In this document: positions 29,163-37,149 of the stretch, in pieces | How the letters are laid out: every line of letters begins with the position of its first letter | How positions within the stretch are numbered: the stretch's first letter is position 1 | Assembly: GCF_000308835.1 (NCBI RefSeq) | Contig: NZ_BAGN01000147.1 | Span: 1 to 37,531, forward strand | Source: Nocardia vinacea NBRC 16497 | GTDB taxonomy: Bacteria; Actinomycetota; Actinomycetes; Mycobacteriales; Mycobacteriaceae | Length of the DNA stretch: 37,531 nucleotides | Direction of reading: 5' to 3' | The notes under the pieces: model-generated | Seen by the model: only the letters and a program-made list of their open reading frames with translations | The model's database searches: none | What the model was told of the DNA's origin: nothing | Position numbers and translations under genes: made by a program

Positions 29163-30089
29163 TCAGCCCGGCAGCCCCGTCACACTCACCTCGGCGGCGG
29201 CCTTCACCAGCAAGGCCAGCTCCGGCAGCATTTCAGTGCTGGCGGCAATGAAGTTCACTTCACCGCCGGGGAGGTCGAGGTGGTCGTTGAGCGGTGCGCC
29301 GTCGAAATCGGTGATGTGGATACCGGATTCACGGGCCAGCAGGGTGCCCGCGGGCAGGTCGACCAAACCCGCTCGGTAACCGACGAATCCGTCGATATCG
29401 CCGCGGCACAGCATGACCCAGCACAGCAGCGGAGACCACAGTTGGATCAGGCGACGGGAACCGGATTCCAGGGCCAGGCGCAGGCCGCGTGCCGTGGTGT
29501 CGCTGCGAATCACCGGATAGCCCTGCAGCCAGGCCAGGGTCGGAGCGGATTCGGAGGAACGGTGCGGCGGCCGCCAGAGCGGGCCGTCCGGCCCTGTGGC
29601 GCCGGATCCGCGCACAGCGGACCAGGTGCGGTCGGCCAACGGTTCGTGGACGATGCCGAGCATCGGAACTCCGTTGTGACACAGGGCGATACCGATCGTG
29701 CAGACGGGCAGGCCGATGGCGATATTATTGGTGCCGTCGAGCGGGTCGACGACCCAGCACCAGGAATCGTCAACGCCATGGAGCCCGGATTCCTCGGCGA
29801 GGATGCGGTGGTGCGGGAAGGCGCGGCGGATATGGCCGATGATGATACGTTCCGCGCGCAGGTCCAGGTCGGTGACCAGATCGCCGCTGGCGTCCTTGGT
29901 GCGAACGGTCAGTGATCCGGCCAGACCCTCCCGGATCGCCCGTCCCGCCTCGATCGCCGCCGCCCTGGCCACCTCGGCAGCGGTCGTCAGGACGGTGTCC
30001 AGCCGGTCGAAGGCGCTGATCGGATCCAGATCGGCCAGCGCCGGACCATCCGGCGGCAGCGCCAGGTTCGCTACGTCGCCTGCTCGCAT
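29163..30089 (-). CDS. Inositol monophosphatase-family phosphatase
   Basis: The 308-residue protein has the lithium-sensitive phosphatase motifs: GDLVTDLDLRAERII, the metal ligand in ILAEESG, and WVVDPLDGTNN, with GLVDLPAGTLLARESG standing for the usual WDxAAG. Family members act on inositol phosphates, histidinol phosphate or PAP; the substrate is not evident. The ATG at 30089 has GGAGGACC upstream and overlaps the previous gene by 19 bp, which shows tight coupling in a three-gene unit with a cupin-like and a two-TM protein. Confidence 0.88.
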   Translation of the reverse strand: MRAGDVANLALPPDGPALADLDPISAFDRLDTVLTTAAEVARAAAIEAGRAIREGLAGSLTVRTKDASGDLVTDLDLRAERIIIGHIRRAFPHHRILAEESGLHGVDDSWCWVVDPLDGTNNIAIGLPVCTIGIALCHNGVPMLGIVHEPLADRTWSAVRGSGATGPDGPLWRPPHRSSESAPTLAWLQGYPVIRSDTTARGLRLALESGSRRLIQLWSPLLCWVMLCRGDIDGFVGYRAGLVDLPAGTLLARESGIHITDFDGAPLNDHLDLPGGEVNFIAASTEMLPELALLVKAAAEVSVTGLPG

Positions 30090-30799
30090 CGGTCCTCCAG
30101 TTTTTCCGGCAGGGTGGGCTCCTGCAGGGGGATGGCAGCCGGCGTAGCCGGCGGGGCGGGTAAGTACAGGTGGTCGAGCACCGTTTGCGCGGCGCGCCGG
30201 GTTTCGCTCGGGGTGCAACCGGTTCGGTGCACCCGATGGTCGGCGGTGGCGAGGGTGCCGAGGGACCGGTCCGGTCGGCCGCGACGAACCTCGCCGAGCA
30301 CCACGGTGGCCGCCTCGCCCCGCACATCGGAGAGGTGAAATACCCCGTGTGGCAGGGTGTATACCTCGCCTGCACGGAAATGTTCACTGGATCGAATGCG
30401 ATAGCGGACCAGGCGCTCGGTCGCACGCACCACATCACCGTCGGCGCCACTATGGATTTCGAAGATGCGATGGGTTGCCCGGTCCGCAGAGCCCTCCACT
30501 TCGAGTATCTCGTTGCCGACCTCGCCGTATAAGACCACGCTGAGCAGATCCCAGCTGTGCGCGTGCATCGCCGAGGTCGTCGGATACGACCGCAGCCCAT
30601 CGGTCCAGACGTGCACGCAGACGCCGAGTCCGCCGTCGCGCCACGCGGGAAAACACAAGAACCCCAACGGATGCCGGACCGCGCCGATGTCGGTGCGACC
30701 GTCGAGCACTCCTGTCATGAAATCATGAGCCCAGCGTCGCACCGCGGGTCCCGCCGCATCGGAGCCGATCAGCGTTCGTAGTCGGACATAGTCGTTCAT
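30071..30799 (-). CDS. Cupin-like hypothetical protein
   Basis: The 242-residue protein shows a cupin-type pattern: HAHSWDLLSVVLYGEVGNEI near residue 80 (His-x-His and a downstream Glu) and GEVYTLPHGVFHLSDV near residue 145 with a second His pair. Cupins bind a metal and act as dioxygenases, isomerases or sensors; this one matches no subfamily I can name. Its ATG follows the TGA of the two-TM gene directly, and its end overlaps the phosphatase gene. The tail (residues 205-242) is Pro- and Glu-rich and probably flexible. Confidence 0.75.
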   Translation of the reverse strand: MNDYVRLRTLIGSDAAGPAVRRWAHDFMTGVLDGRTDIGAVRHPLGFLCFPAWRDGGLGVCVHVWTDGLRSYPTTSAMHAHSWDLLSVVLYGEVGNEILEVEGSADRATHRIFEIHSGADGDVVRATERLVRYRIRSSEHFRAGEVYTLPHGVFHLSDVRGEAATVVLGEVRRGRPDRSLGTLATADHRVHRTGCTPSETRRAAQTVLDHLYLPAPPATPAAIPLQEPTLPEKLEDRCEQAT

Positions 30800-31696
30800 T
30801 CAGTACGGATTCCTCGGCTGCAGTGCGCGTCGCACGATATCGGCGACATCGCGATCGGTATAGGAAGCCGGTAGCGCGAGACCGAGCAGATCGAACAGCG
30901 CACGAGTCTGATCGACCGACGGCTCGTCGGCGAGCGCGAGTTCCTCGCTCCGGCTCAGCGGCACCTGTCTGGCCTGCTTGAAACTGGCCACGAGCTCCCG
31001 GTTGAAGTCCCGGTAGTAGGGCTTGTCCCGTTCGAACATCAGGGCCGGAGTATTCGGATTGTCCTGCGTGACAATGACGCAGCTCGACGAGAGATCCCAG
31101 CGGAAGGTCGTCATCACCATCGAGAGTCCGACATCGATGGTCAGGAAGGTGAACCGCTGCCGGTACCAGCACGCCGCGAGCACCGTCGCGAAGGACTCCT
31201 TGCGGGTCCGCTCGGTGGTCCACAATTCGCCGGTGCGGTCGGCCTCGGGCACCAGCGAGGAGCGAAACTGCGCGTAGGTCTTGCACAGCAGTTCATTGGT
31301 CGGATCCAGCACTTCTACCTGGATCCGCAGCGGACGCTGTTCGCGGCGCGCGTTCTCCACGCATTCGCGCAGTGTGACGGCCCGCAGATAGGTTCCGGTG
31401 CCCCCTTTGAACAGCCACTGTTCGGTACCGCGGCGGGCCAGCGTATGCGCATGCCCGATCTCCGGACCGTAGAGCAGCTGTACCGAGTTCGAATCCTGAA
31501 TGGCCTTGGCGGACAGATGCCGATCACGCAGCAACGTGGTGGCCAGCAAACCGAGCACCAGTAGGATGACCGCGTTGATCAGATCCGCATCGAAGAAGCC
31601 GATATCGATCAGCGAGATCACACCGAAGATGACCGCGAGAACCAGCGCGACGAGACCGTCGATATTGTTCCGCAGCCAGATCAGCACCCGTGCCAT
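30800..31696 (-). CDS. Two-TM protein with cytosolic effector-like domain
   Basis: The 298-residue protein has two N-terminal membrane segments (about residues 12-33 and 37-56) joined by a very short loop, then a basic patch and a soluble domain of about 230 residues. The soluble part includes GGTGTYLRAVTLRECV, IQVEVLDPTNELLCKTYAQFR, and RWDLSSSCVIVTQDNPN. The strand LDPTN and the later TQDN strand recall HKD-less phospholipase-D-like domains, but this is a guess. The ATG has GGGGAGG ten bases upstream. It heads a three-gene unit with cupin-like and inositol-phosphatase-like proteins; the job of the unit is unknown. Confidence 0.72.
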   Translation of the reverse strand: MARVLIWLRNNIDGLVALVLAVIFGVISLIDIGFFDADLINAVILLVLGLLATTLLRDRHLSAKAIQDSNSVQLLYGPEIGHAHTLARRGTEQWLFKGGTGTYLRAVTLRECVENARREQRPLRIQVEVLDPTNELLCKTYAQFRSSLVPEADRTGELWTTERTRKESFATVLAACWYRQRFTFLTIDVGLSMVMTTFRWDLSSSCVIVTQDNPNTPALMFERDKPYYRDFNRELVASFKQARQVPLSRSEELALADEPSVDQTRALFDLLGLALPASYTDRDVADIVRRALQPRNPY

Positions 31697-31765
31697 ATGT
31701 TTTCGGCCTCCCCTAGGGTTTCTACCCAGGATAGGTGCACCGGTGTGGACGCAGCGAGCGAACGG

Positions 31766-32404
31766 TCAAGTCCCGCTGGCAGGTCGGTGTGTGACGGCGT
31801 CCAGTCGAGCGGCGAGGATACGGCGGGCTCGATCGTAGGGCGCCGATTCGCCGAACAGCAGTGCATCCTGGGCCGCGGTGCGTGCGATGGCGTCGAGTTC
31901 GAAGGCGAGGTCGGCGGGCTCGATATCGGGGACGATCTCGCCGAGGCCGATGGCCTCGGCGATGGTGGTTTCGTAGAGCCGCAACCAGTCTCGGCGCGAT
32001 GCGGCCACGGCGTCGTGCACGCGCCCGGGGCGGGCGTCGAACTCCGCGACGGCGGACAGAAAGAAGCACCCGCCGCTGAAGTACGGCTTCGCGGCATAGT
32101 CCAACCAGGACTCACCGAGTGCCCGGACCCGGCGGATGCCAACGGGTGCACGTCGCGCGGGTTTCACCACGTGTGCGACGAAGACCTCGACGGCCGCGCG
32201 GACGGTCGCGAGCTGGAGTTCTTCCTTGGAGCCGAAGTGCGCGAAAACGCCGCTCTTGCTGAGGTCGAGTTCGGTCGCCAAACGCCGCACGGACAGGCTT
32301 TCCAGGCCTTCGACCGAGGCGATATCCATGGCGCGGTCGAGGATGACGCGCCGAGATCGCTCACCGCGCTCCAACCGCTTGTCGACCTTGGTTTCGACGG
32401 TCAT
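31766..32404 (-). CDS. TetR-family transcriptional regulator
   Basis: The 212-residue protein has the TetR domain at about residues 15-62 (SRRVILDRAMDIASVEGLESL, VRRLATELDLSKSGVFAHFGSKEEL) and a C-terminal domain with GCFFLSAVAEFDARPG, typical of TetR_C-type regulators related to electrophile sensors. The ATG at 32404 is chosen over a GTG at 32410 for AAAGGTGGG upstream. It diverges from a second quinone-reductase-like gene across a 299-bp gap with repeated GGACGNNCGTCC dyads. A 69-bp gap separates it from the two-TM gene downstream. Confidence 0.92.
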   Translation of the reverse strand: MTVETKVDKRLERGERSRRVILDRAMDIASVEGLESLSVRRLATELDLSKSGVFAHFGSKEELQLATVRAAVEVFVAHVVKPARRAPVGIRRVRALGESWLDYAAKPYFSGGCFFLSAVAEFDARPGRVHDAVAASRRDWLRLYETTIAEAIGLGEIVPDIEPADLAFELDAIARTAAQDALLFGESAPYDRARRILAARLDAVTHRPASGT

Positions 32405-32442
32405 CGGCACCCACCTTTCGTCCGAGGTCGAGCATAGCCGAC

Positions 32443-32677
32443 GGACGATCGTCCTAATTGTTTAACACTGAATTAGCTTGATCAACCACCGATTCGGTGG
32501 CGTTGACAGAACCCAAGGCAAAGAGTGATAGTACGACCGTCCACATAGTTCGAGACCAATGCCGCTGATCCACACCGAAATCAGCATCCTCGACGACAAC
32601 TGGTTAGGCGAATCTCGATGCTGAGTCGACATATGACCAGCGGCTCAGCACCCCGCTCGCACCTAGGACGAGCGTCC
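32443..32677. promoter_or_regulatory. Divergent regulatory region with GGACGNNCGTCC dyads
   Basis: GGACGATCGTCC (32443-32454) is a perfect 12-bp palindrome 39 bp before the TetR start. GGACGAGCGTCC (32666-32677) is a near-copy just before the quinone-reductase gene, and GTACGACCGTCC (32532-32543) is a weaker third site. TTGACA (32503-32508) and TGATAG (32527-32532), 18 bp apart, form a good promoter for the plus strand. A hairpin CCACCG-ATT-CGGTGG lies at 32486-32500, directly before the -35 box. Confidence 0.65.
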
Positions 32678-32703
32678 ACATTCTTCAGGTGAGAGGACAG
32701 ATC

Positions 32704-33666
32704 ATGCGCGCTATTCAACAGGAGCACTGGGGCGGGCCGGACACCATGCGACTCGCGGAGATCGCCCGGCCGACACCGCTACCCACCGAAGTGCTGGTGA
32801 AAGTCGTTGCAGCGGGGGTCAATCCGATCGACTATTTCAGCCGGGAAGGGCAGGCGTATGTCCAGGCATTGACGCTGCCCTTCGTCAACGGCTGGGATGT
32901 CGCCGGAATCGTCGAGGAGGTCGGCTACGGGGTGACTCGCTTCCGACCCGGCGACCGGGTGTACGGCATGCCGTGGTTTCCGCGCGCGGCGGGGGCCTAC
33001 GCGGAATATGTGACCGCGCCGTCGCACCAATTCGCGCCCATGCCAACGGGTTCGAATTTCACCGAGGCCGCGGCCCTGCCATTGGCCGCGCTCACGGCCT
33101 GGCAGATGCTTGTCGATATCGGGAAAGTCGCACCTGGACAGCGTGTTCTGGTATCCGCCGCAGCAGGTGGCGTCGGCCACCTCGCCGTGCAGATCGCAAA
33201 GTCGTTCGGGGCCTACGTGATCGGTTCCGCACGCGCGGCCAAACACGACTTCCTCGCCGCACTCGGCGCCGACGAGACCATCGACTACACGACGACCGAT
33301 GTGGCCGCGACCGTCCGCGACGTCGATATCGTGATCCAGATGCACGGCGGCGAACCGGCGCTGCGCATGCTCGAAACCTTGCGTCCCGGTGGCATTCTCG
33401 TCAACGCACAGGCGGCATGGACACCTGGAATGGCCAAGCGTGCGTCCGAACTCGGCGTACGCGCCAGCGGTTACCTGGTGGAACCCGACCGCGCCGACCT
33501 CGAGGCACTGACCGACCTGGTCGAGAAGGGGAAGCTGCGCCCACACGTGGAATCGGTGCTGCCGCTGGAGCAGGCAGCCGAAGCGCACCGCCTGATCGAA
33601 CAGGGCCGAACCACCGGGAAGATCGTCCTCACCGTGAGTGAGCCAGCCCATATGCCGGAAGCTTGA
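32704..33666 (+). CDS. NADP-dependent quinone reductase-like oxidoreductase (MDR family)
   Basis: The 320-residue protein is a zinc-free medium-chain dehydrogenase/reductase. It has the N-terminal GroES-like domain (MRAIQQEHWGGPDTMRL, VNPIDYFSREG, GDRVYGM) and the nucleotide-binding SAAAGGVGHLAVQIAKSFGAYV, with LVEKGKLRPHVESVLPLEQAAEAHR near the end. The family reduces quinones and enones with NADPH. The ATG at 32704 follows GAGAGGAC; the frame is open 15 bases further. It is divergent from a TetR gene, as in the other pair at 18263-19889, and is probably induced by reactive electrophiles. Confidence 0.9.
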   Translation: MRAIQQEHWGGPDTMRLAEIARPTPLPTEVLVKVVAAGVNPIDYFSREGQAYVQALTLPFVNGWDVAGIVEEVGYGVTRFRPGDRVYGMPWFPRAAGAYAEYVTAPSHQFAPMPTGSNFTEAAALPLAALTAWQMLVDIGKVAPGQRVLVSAAAGGVGHLAVQIAKSFGAYVIGSARAAKHDFLAALGADETIDYTTTDVAATVRDVDIVIQMHGGEPALRMLETLRPGGILVNAQAAWTPGMAKRASELGVRASGYLVEPDRADLEALTDLVEKGKLRPHVESVLPLEQAAEAHRLIEQGRTTGKIVLTVSEPAHMPEA

Positions 33667-33792
33667 TCTCGAGTGCGGTTGAGGAACCAAGATCGACCGT
33701 GCCCAGGTTCGCCGAATGCGGCGCACACCATCCGTCGGTGCGCGCCGCAGAGCCGGGCACACCCGATTCCGCGAGACGGTCCTCGCGGTTCG

Positions 33793-33827
33793 CTCCCGCT
33801 GGGCCAGTACACCCACCAGCGGGAGCT
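33793..33827. terminator. Strong hairpin between convergent genes
   Basis: GCTCCCGCTGG (33793-33803) and CCAGCGGGAGC (33817-33827) form a perfect 11-bp GC-rich stem with a 13-base loop. It lies 126 bp after the quinone-reductase stop, in the 245-bp gap before the convergent yciI-like gene. No T-run follows, as is common for actinobacterial terminators. Confidence 0.6.
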
Positions 33828-33870
33828 CGGGGCAGCTATGGACGGAACGTGATCGGCCCTGAAACGTCAA

Positions 33871-33899
33871 CAGCCGCACACCATTTCGGCATGCGGCTG
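33871..33899 (-). terminator. Candidate terminator of the pepQ-efp-nusB-yciI unit
   Basis: CAGCCGCA (33871-33878) and TGCGGCTG (33892-33899) form an 8-bp stem with a 13-base loop, 12 bp beyond the stop of the yciI-like gene on the minus strand. The following minus-strand sequence TTGACGTTTC is mildly T-rich. Confidence 0.55.
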
Positions 33900-33911
33900 G
33901 GCCGTCGACAA

Positions 33912-34178
33912 TCAGGCGGAAACGGCGATCTCCCACTCGTACACCGTGAGCTCCGAGGAACCGGTGGTGTGCACGGGGTCAGTGAACGCGATTTTCCTTG
34001 CGGCTTCGAGACTTTCGGCGTTGATCACGTACGCACCGCCGGTGCCGTCGGTGAACCGACCGCTCTCGACCAACTGCCCGCGCTCGAGCAATTCGTTCAG
34101 GAACTGCTTGTGCGGTTCGATCACGGCCGGGTCGAACGACGGTTTGCGCATCGCCATGACCAGGTACTTGTTGATCAC
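33912..34178 (-). CDS. YciI-family protein
   Basis: The 88-residue protein has the YciI ferredoxin-like fold pattern: [29 protein letters not shown] with a central His, [19 protein letters not shown], and [15 protein letters not shown] with a second His and Asp. The family has a putative His-Asp active site but no firm function. The GTG start at 34178 overlaps the nusB stop as GTGA, so the gene is translated with nusB. It is the last gene of the pepQ-efp-nusB unit and marks the edge of the accessory region. Confidence 0.82.
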   Translation of the reverse strand: MINKYLVMAMRKPSFDPAVIEPHKQFLNELLERGQLVESGRFTDGTGGAYVINAESLEAARKIAFTDPVHTTGSSELTVYEWEIAVSA

Positions 34179-34693
34179 GCCTGCGACTCCGGACGCGGTG
34201 CCCTGGTAGCCGCGGCGGCCGCGCGCACCTGCGGGGCGACCAGCACGACCTGGCCGAGCACACCGTTGACGAATCCGGGCGAATCGTCGGTGGACAGCTC
34301 CTTGGCCAACTCCACCGCCTCGTCGACCGCGACGACCGGCGGAACGTCGTTGGCGTGGAACAACTCCCATACCGCGATCCGCAGGATGGCCCGATCGACG
34401 GCGGGCAGCCGGGACAGCTCCCAGTCCTTGAGGTAGGACTCGATGGTGCCGTCCACCCGATCCAGATCGTCGGCGACGCCCTCGACCAGGGTGCGGGTGT
34501 AGGCATGCACCGGGGCGACCGCCTGGTCCTGGGTGGCCAGCTCGGCCCGCTCGGTGAGCAGGTCGGCCGCGTCCACATCGCGGGCCTCCGCCTCGAAGAG
34601 CAGATCGACCGCCCGGCGGCGGGCCTTGTGGCGCGCGCCGAGCTTCTTGAAGGTGGACTTCTTGTCTATGGGCTGTTCCGCCACAGCAGTCAT
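34175..34693 (-). CDS. nusB: Transcription antitermination factor NusB
   Basis: NusB, with NusE (S10), binds boxA RNA and prevents early termination in rRNA operons. The 172-residue protein has the all-helical core: [20 protein letters not shown], then [21 protein letters not shown] and [16 protein letters not shown], and [14 protein letters not shown]. Both ends carry extra residues relative to E. coli NusB, as in other actinobacteria. It starts 25 bp after the efp stop; efp-nusB is a widely kept pair. Confidence 0.96.
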   Translation of the reverse strand: MTAVAEQPIDKKSTFKKLGARHKARRRAVDLLFEAEARDVDAADLLTERAELATQDQAVAPVHAYTRTLVEGVADDLDRVDGTIESYLKDWELSRLPAVDRAILRIAVWELFHANDVPPVVAVDEAVELAKELSTDDSPGFVNGVLGQVVLVAPQVRAAAAATRAPRPESQA

Positions 34694-34718
34694 TATCCCT
34701 GTTCGCCTGGGCGGGCGA

Positions 34719-35282
34719 TCAGGCGTTCACGCGGCCGAGGTAGCTGCCGTCGCGCGAATCGATGCGCAGCTTGTCGCCGGTGTTGATGAACAGCGGGACC
34801 TGCACCTCGGCGCCGGTCTCGAGGGTGGCGGGCTTGGTGCCGCCGGTGGAACGGTCGCCCTGCAGGCCGATGTCGGTGTGCTGCACCTGGAGCTCGACGG
34901 TGACCGGCAGCTCGACGTAGAGCGGCGCGCCCTCGTGGGTGGCGACCTGAACGATCATGTTCTCCAGCAGGAACCTGGCGCCGGGGCCGATGGTCTCCTC
35001 GGAGATGGAGATCTGGTCGAAGGTCTCGCCGTCCATGAAGACGTAATCCGAGCCGTCGTGGTACAGGTAGGTCATATCGCGACGGTCGACGGTGGCGGTC
35101 TCCACCTTGACACCCGCGTTGAAGGTCTTGTCGACCACCTTGCCGGACAGCACGTTCTTCAGCTTGGTCCGCACGAAGGCAGGACCCTTACCCGGCTTGA
35201 CATGCTGGAATTCGATGATCTGCTGGAGCTGACCGTCGATCTTCAGCACGAGGCCGTTCTTGAAGTCGCTGGTGTCCGCCAC
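34719..35282 (-). CDS. efp: Elongation factor P
   Basis: EF-P helps ribosomes through polyproline stretches. The 187-residue protein has the three beta-barrel domains: the KOW-like N-terminus [17 protein letters not shown] with the tip Lys32 in VKPGKGPAF, the middle domain with [13 protein letters not shown], and the C-terminal [13 protein letters not shown]. The start is a GTG at 35282 with AGGAG eleven bases upstream; an open frame runs far upstream through pepQ but is not part of the protein. It lies between pepQ and nusB. Confidence 0.96.
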   Translation of the reverse strand: MADTSDFKNGLVLKIDGQLQQIIEFQHVKPGKGPAFVRTKLKNVLSGKVVDKTFNAGVKVETATVDRRDMTYLYHDGSDYVFMDGETFDQISISEETIGPGARFLLENMIVQVATHEGAPLYVELPVTVELQVQHTDIGLQGDRSTGGTKPATLETGAEVQVPLFINTGDKLRIDSRDGSYLGRVNA

Positions 35283-35329
35283 TGTTCTCGGATCTCCTAG
35301 TTCTGGATATGCGGTCTCGGTGACCGGCG

Positions 35330-36457
35330 TCATTCGACGACGGTCAGGTCTTTGCTGGTGTTGGTGAGCAGATCCGGGCCCCCCTCGCGCACCACGAGCG
35401 TGTCCTCGATCCGGACGCCGCCGCGGCCGGGGAAGTACACACCTGGTTCGACGGTCACCGCCACGCCAGACAGAAGTGTACCGGTTCCGGTTTTGGCGAT
35501 TCCGGGCGCTTCGTGGATCTGCAGTCCGACACCGTGTCCGAGACCGTGCACGAACAGCTTCCCGTGTCCGGCTGCCTCGATCACCGCACGCGCGGCCGCA
35601 TCCACGTCGGTGACCGGCGCGCCGGGCTTCAGCGCCTCGCGTCCGGCCCGCTGCGCCGCCTCGACCAGCGCGTACACCTCCCGGTGCCAGTCCGATGCGG
35701 TGCCGAGCACAAAGGTGCGGGTCATATCGGAGTGGTAGCCGCCGACCACGGCGCCGAAGTCGATCTTGACGAAATCGCCGGTAGCCAGGACCGCCCCGGT
35801 GGGCCGGTGATGCGGAATGGCGGAGTTCGCACCCGTCGCCACGATCGTCTCGAAGGCGACCGCATCGGCGCCGTGTTCGAACATCGCCCATTCCAGATCC
35901 CTGGCGACCTGACGTTCGGTACGGCCGGGGCGCAGGCCGCCGCGTTCCAGCAGGGTCGCCAACCCGGCGTCACCCGCGGCGCAGGCCGCACGCAACTGTT
36001 CGATCTCGTAAGCGTCCTTGACCATGCGCAGCTGTTCGACCAGCCCCGGAGTGGCGACGAATTCCAAACCGGTCTTCTGCTCGATGAATCCGCGATGCTG
36101 GTCGACGGTGACGATATGGCTCTCGTAACCGACCCGGCCGAGCTGCCACTCCCCAGCGAGCTCCACGATGCGTCGGGCGGTCGCCCTGGCGATTTCGGCG
36201 CGCAGATCCGGCACCTGCTCGGCGACCTGGCTCAGATAACGCCCGTCGGTGCCGATCACGGTGCGCTCCTCGGAATTACGGATATCCCAAGAGGTCACCA
36301 GTAGTGTGGCATTGGACCCGGTGAAGCCGGTCAGGTACCTGATGTTCACCAGATCGGTGACCAACAGCGCGTCGACCTCGTTCTCCACCAGCAGACTGCG
36401 CAGTGCGCTCCGGCGCCCCGCGTAGTCGGGCCCAGGGCCCACGTGATCAGCAGACAT
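35330..36457 (-). CDS. pepQ: Xaa-Pro aminopeptidase (M24B)
   Basis: The 375-residue protein is a creatinase-fold metallopeptidase that removes residues before proline. The N-terminal creatinase-like domain covers residues 10-150; the catalytic domain shows all five metal ligands: Asp in VKIDFGA, Asp in HSDMTRTF, His in GLGHGVG, Glu in TVEPGVY and Glu in GVRIEDTLV. The ATG at 36457 has no ribosome-binding site but a TAGTTT box six bases upstream on its strand, so the transcript is probably leaderless. It leads the pepQ-efp-nusB-yciI unit. Confidence 0.93.
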   Translation of the reverse strand: MSADHVGPGPDYAGRRSALRSLLVENEVDALLVTDLVNIRYLTGFTGSNATLLVTSWDIRNSEERTVIGTDGRYLSQVAEQVPDLRAEIARATARRIVELAGEWQLGRVGYESHIVTVDQHRGFIEQKTGLEFVATPGLVEQLRMVKDAYEIEQLRAACAAGDAGLATLLERGGLRPGRTERQVARDLEWAMFEHGADAVAFETIVATGANSAIPHHRPTGAVLATGDFVKIDFGAVVGGYHSDMTRTFVLGTASDWHREVYALVEAAQRAGREALKPGAPVTDVDAAARAVIEAAGHGKLFVHGLGHGVGLQIHEAPGIAKTGTGTLLSGVAVTVEPGVYFPGRGGVRIEDTLVVREGGPDLLTNTSKDLTVVE

Positions 36458-36550
36458 ATCTCAAAACTACCGCCGACACGCCGTAGATCCTGCATAAAAC
36501 ACCGGTTTACCGGTATTCGAGCGAGGCGATCGATGTTCACATATCGATCG
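36458..36550. promoter_or_regulatory. pepQ leaderless promoter and dyads before the prepilin peptidase gene
   Basis: On the minus strand TAGTTT (36469-36464) is a TANNNT -10 box six bases before the pepQ ATG. Further out are two dyads: ACCGGTTTACCGGT (36501-36514) and CGATCGAT-N8-ATCGATCG (36527-36550), the second with perfect 8-bp arms. The latter lies about 60 bp before the plus-strand prepilin peptidase gene and may be an operator for it. Confidence 0.5.
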
Positions 36551-36611
36551 GTTATCCCCAATCCGGGATCCGGGGCTGCATCCGCGACCGGGGCCGACGA
36601 GGCTGAAAGCC

Positions 36612-37067
36612 ATGTCCCCCATTGCTTTTGCCCTGCTGGTGGCTTGGTGCACGGTGCTCACCGTCTTCGATATCCGGCGGCGCCGACTGCCCAACGCATC
36701 CACCGTTTCCGGCGCGGTGATCATCTTCGGATATGCGCTGTTCACAACACAATTCACAGTCGCGGTGGTCGGTTCGATCTTGTTGGCGGTGCCCTATCTA
36801 TTGGTGCACTTGATCGCGCCGACCACACTCGGGGCGGGTGATGTGAAACTGGCCGTCGGGCTCGGCGCGGTCGCCGCGCTCGGTGGTGCGCAGGTATGGG
36901 TGCGGGCAGCGCTCGTCGCACCCATACTGACTGCGGCATTCGGGCTCGTCGTATTGGCCCACTGGCGGATTCGGTCCGGTGCTGATCGGGCCGGACCGCA
37001 CGCGCTTCCCCATGGGCCCGCCATGTGCGTCGCGACGGTGCTGAGCCTGGCGGCGGCGTATGGCTAG
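36612..37067 (+). CDS. Type IV prepilin peptidase-like protein (A24 family)
   Basis: The 151-residue membrane protein has about five hydrophobic segments and both catalytic Asp motifs of A24 peptidases: Asp20 in [11 protein letters not shown] and the Asp of [11 protein letters not shown]. It lacks the N-terminal methyltransferase domain of PilD, as is common in actinobacteria. It would cut class III signal peptides of Flp/Tad-type pilins, though no pilin gene is in the window. The ATG has GAGG nine bases upstream. It lies 82 bp before aroC on the same strand, an association also seen in mycobacteria. Confidence 0.9.
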   Translation: MSPIAFALLVAWCTVLTVFDIRRRRLPNASTVSGAVIIFGYALFTTQFTVAVVGSILLAVPYLLVHLIAPTTLGAGDVKLAVGLGAVAALGGAQVWVRAALVAPILTAAFGLVVLAHWRIRSGADRAGPHALPHGPAMCVATVLSLAAAYG

Positions 37068-37149
37068 CCGATGCCGCGACGCGGCCGTGCCGGTCATCAC
37101 GGCGGGCCGCGTGCCGGAGCACCCGCGTCGACATGGGAAGATGGACAGC

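Noticed and set aside
34719..35891. A 390-codon frame that would fuse about 200 Arg-rich residues to EF-P
   Set aside because: The extension is the shadow of pepQ; EF-P itself has the normal length from the GTG at 35282.
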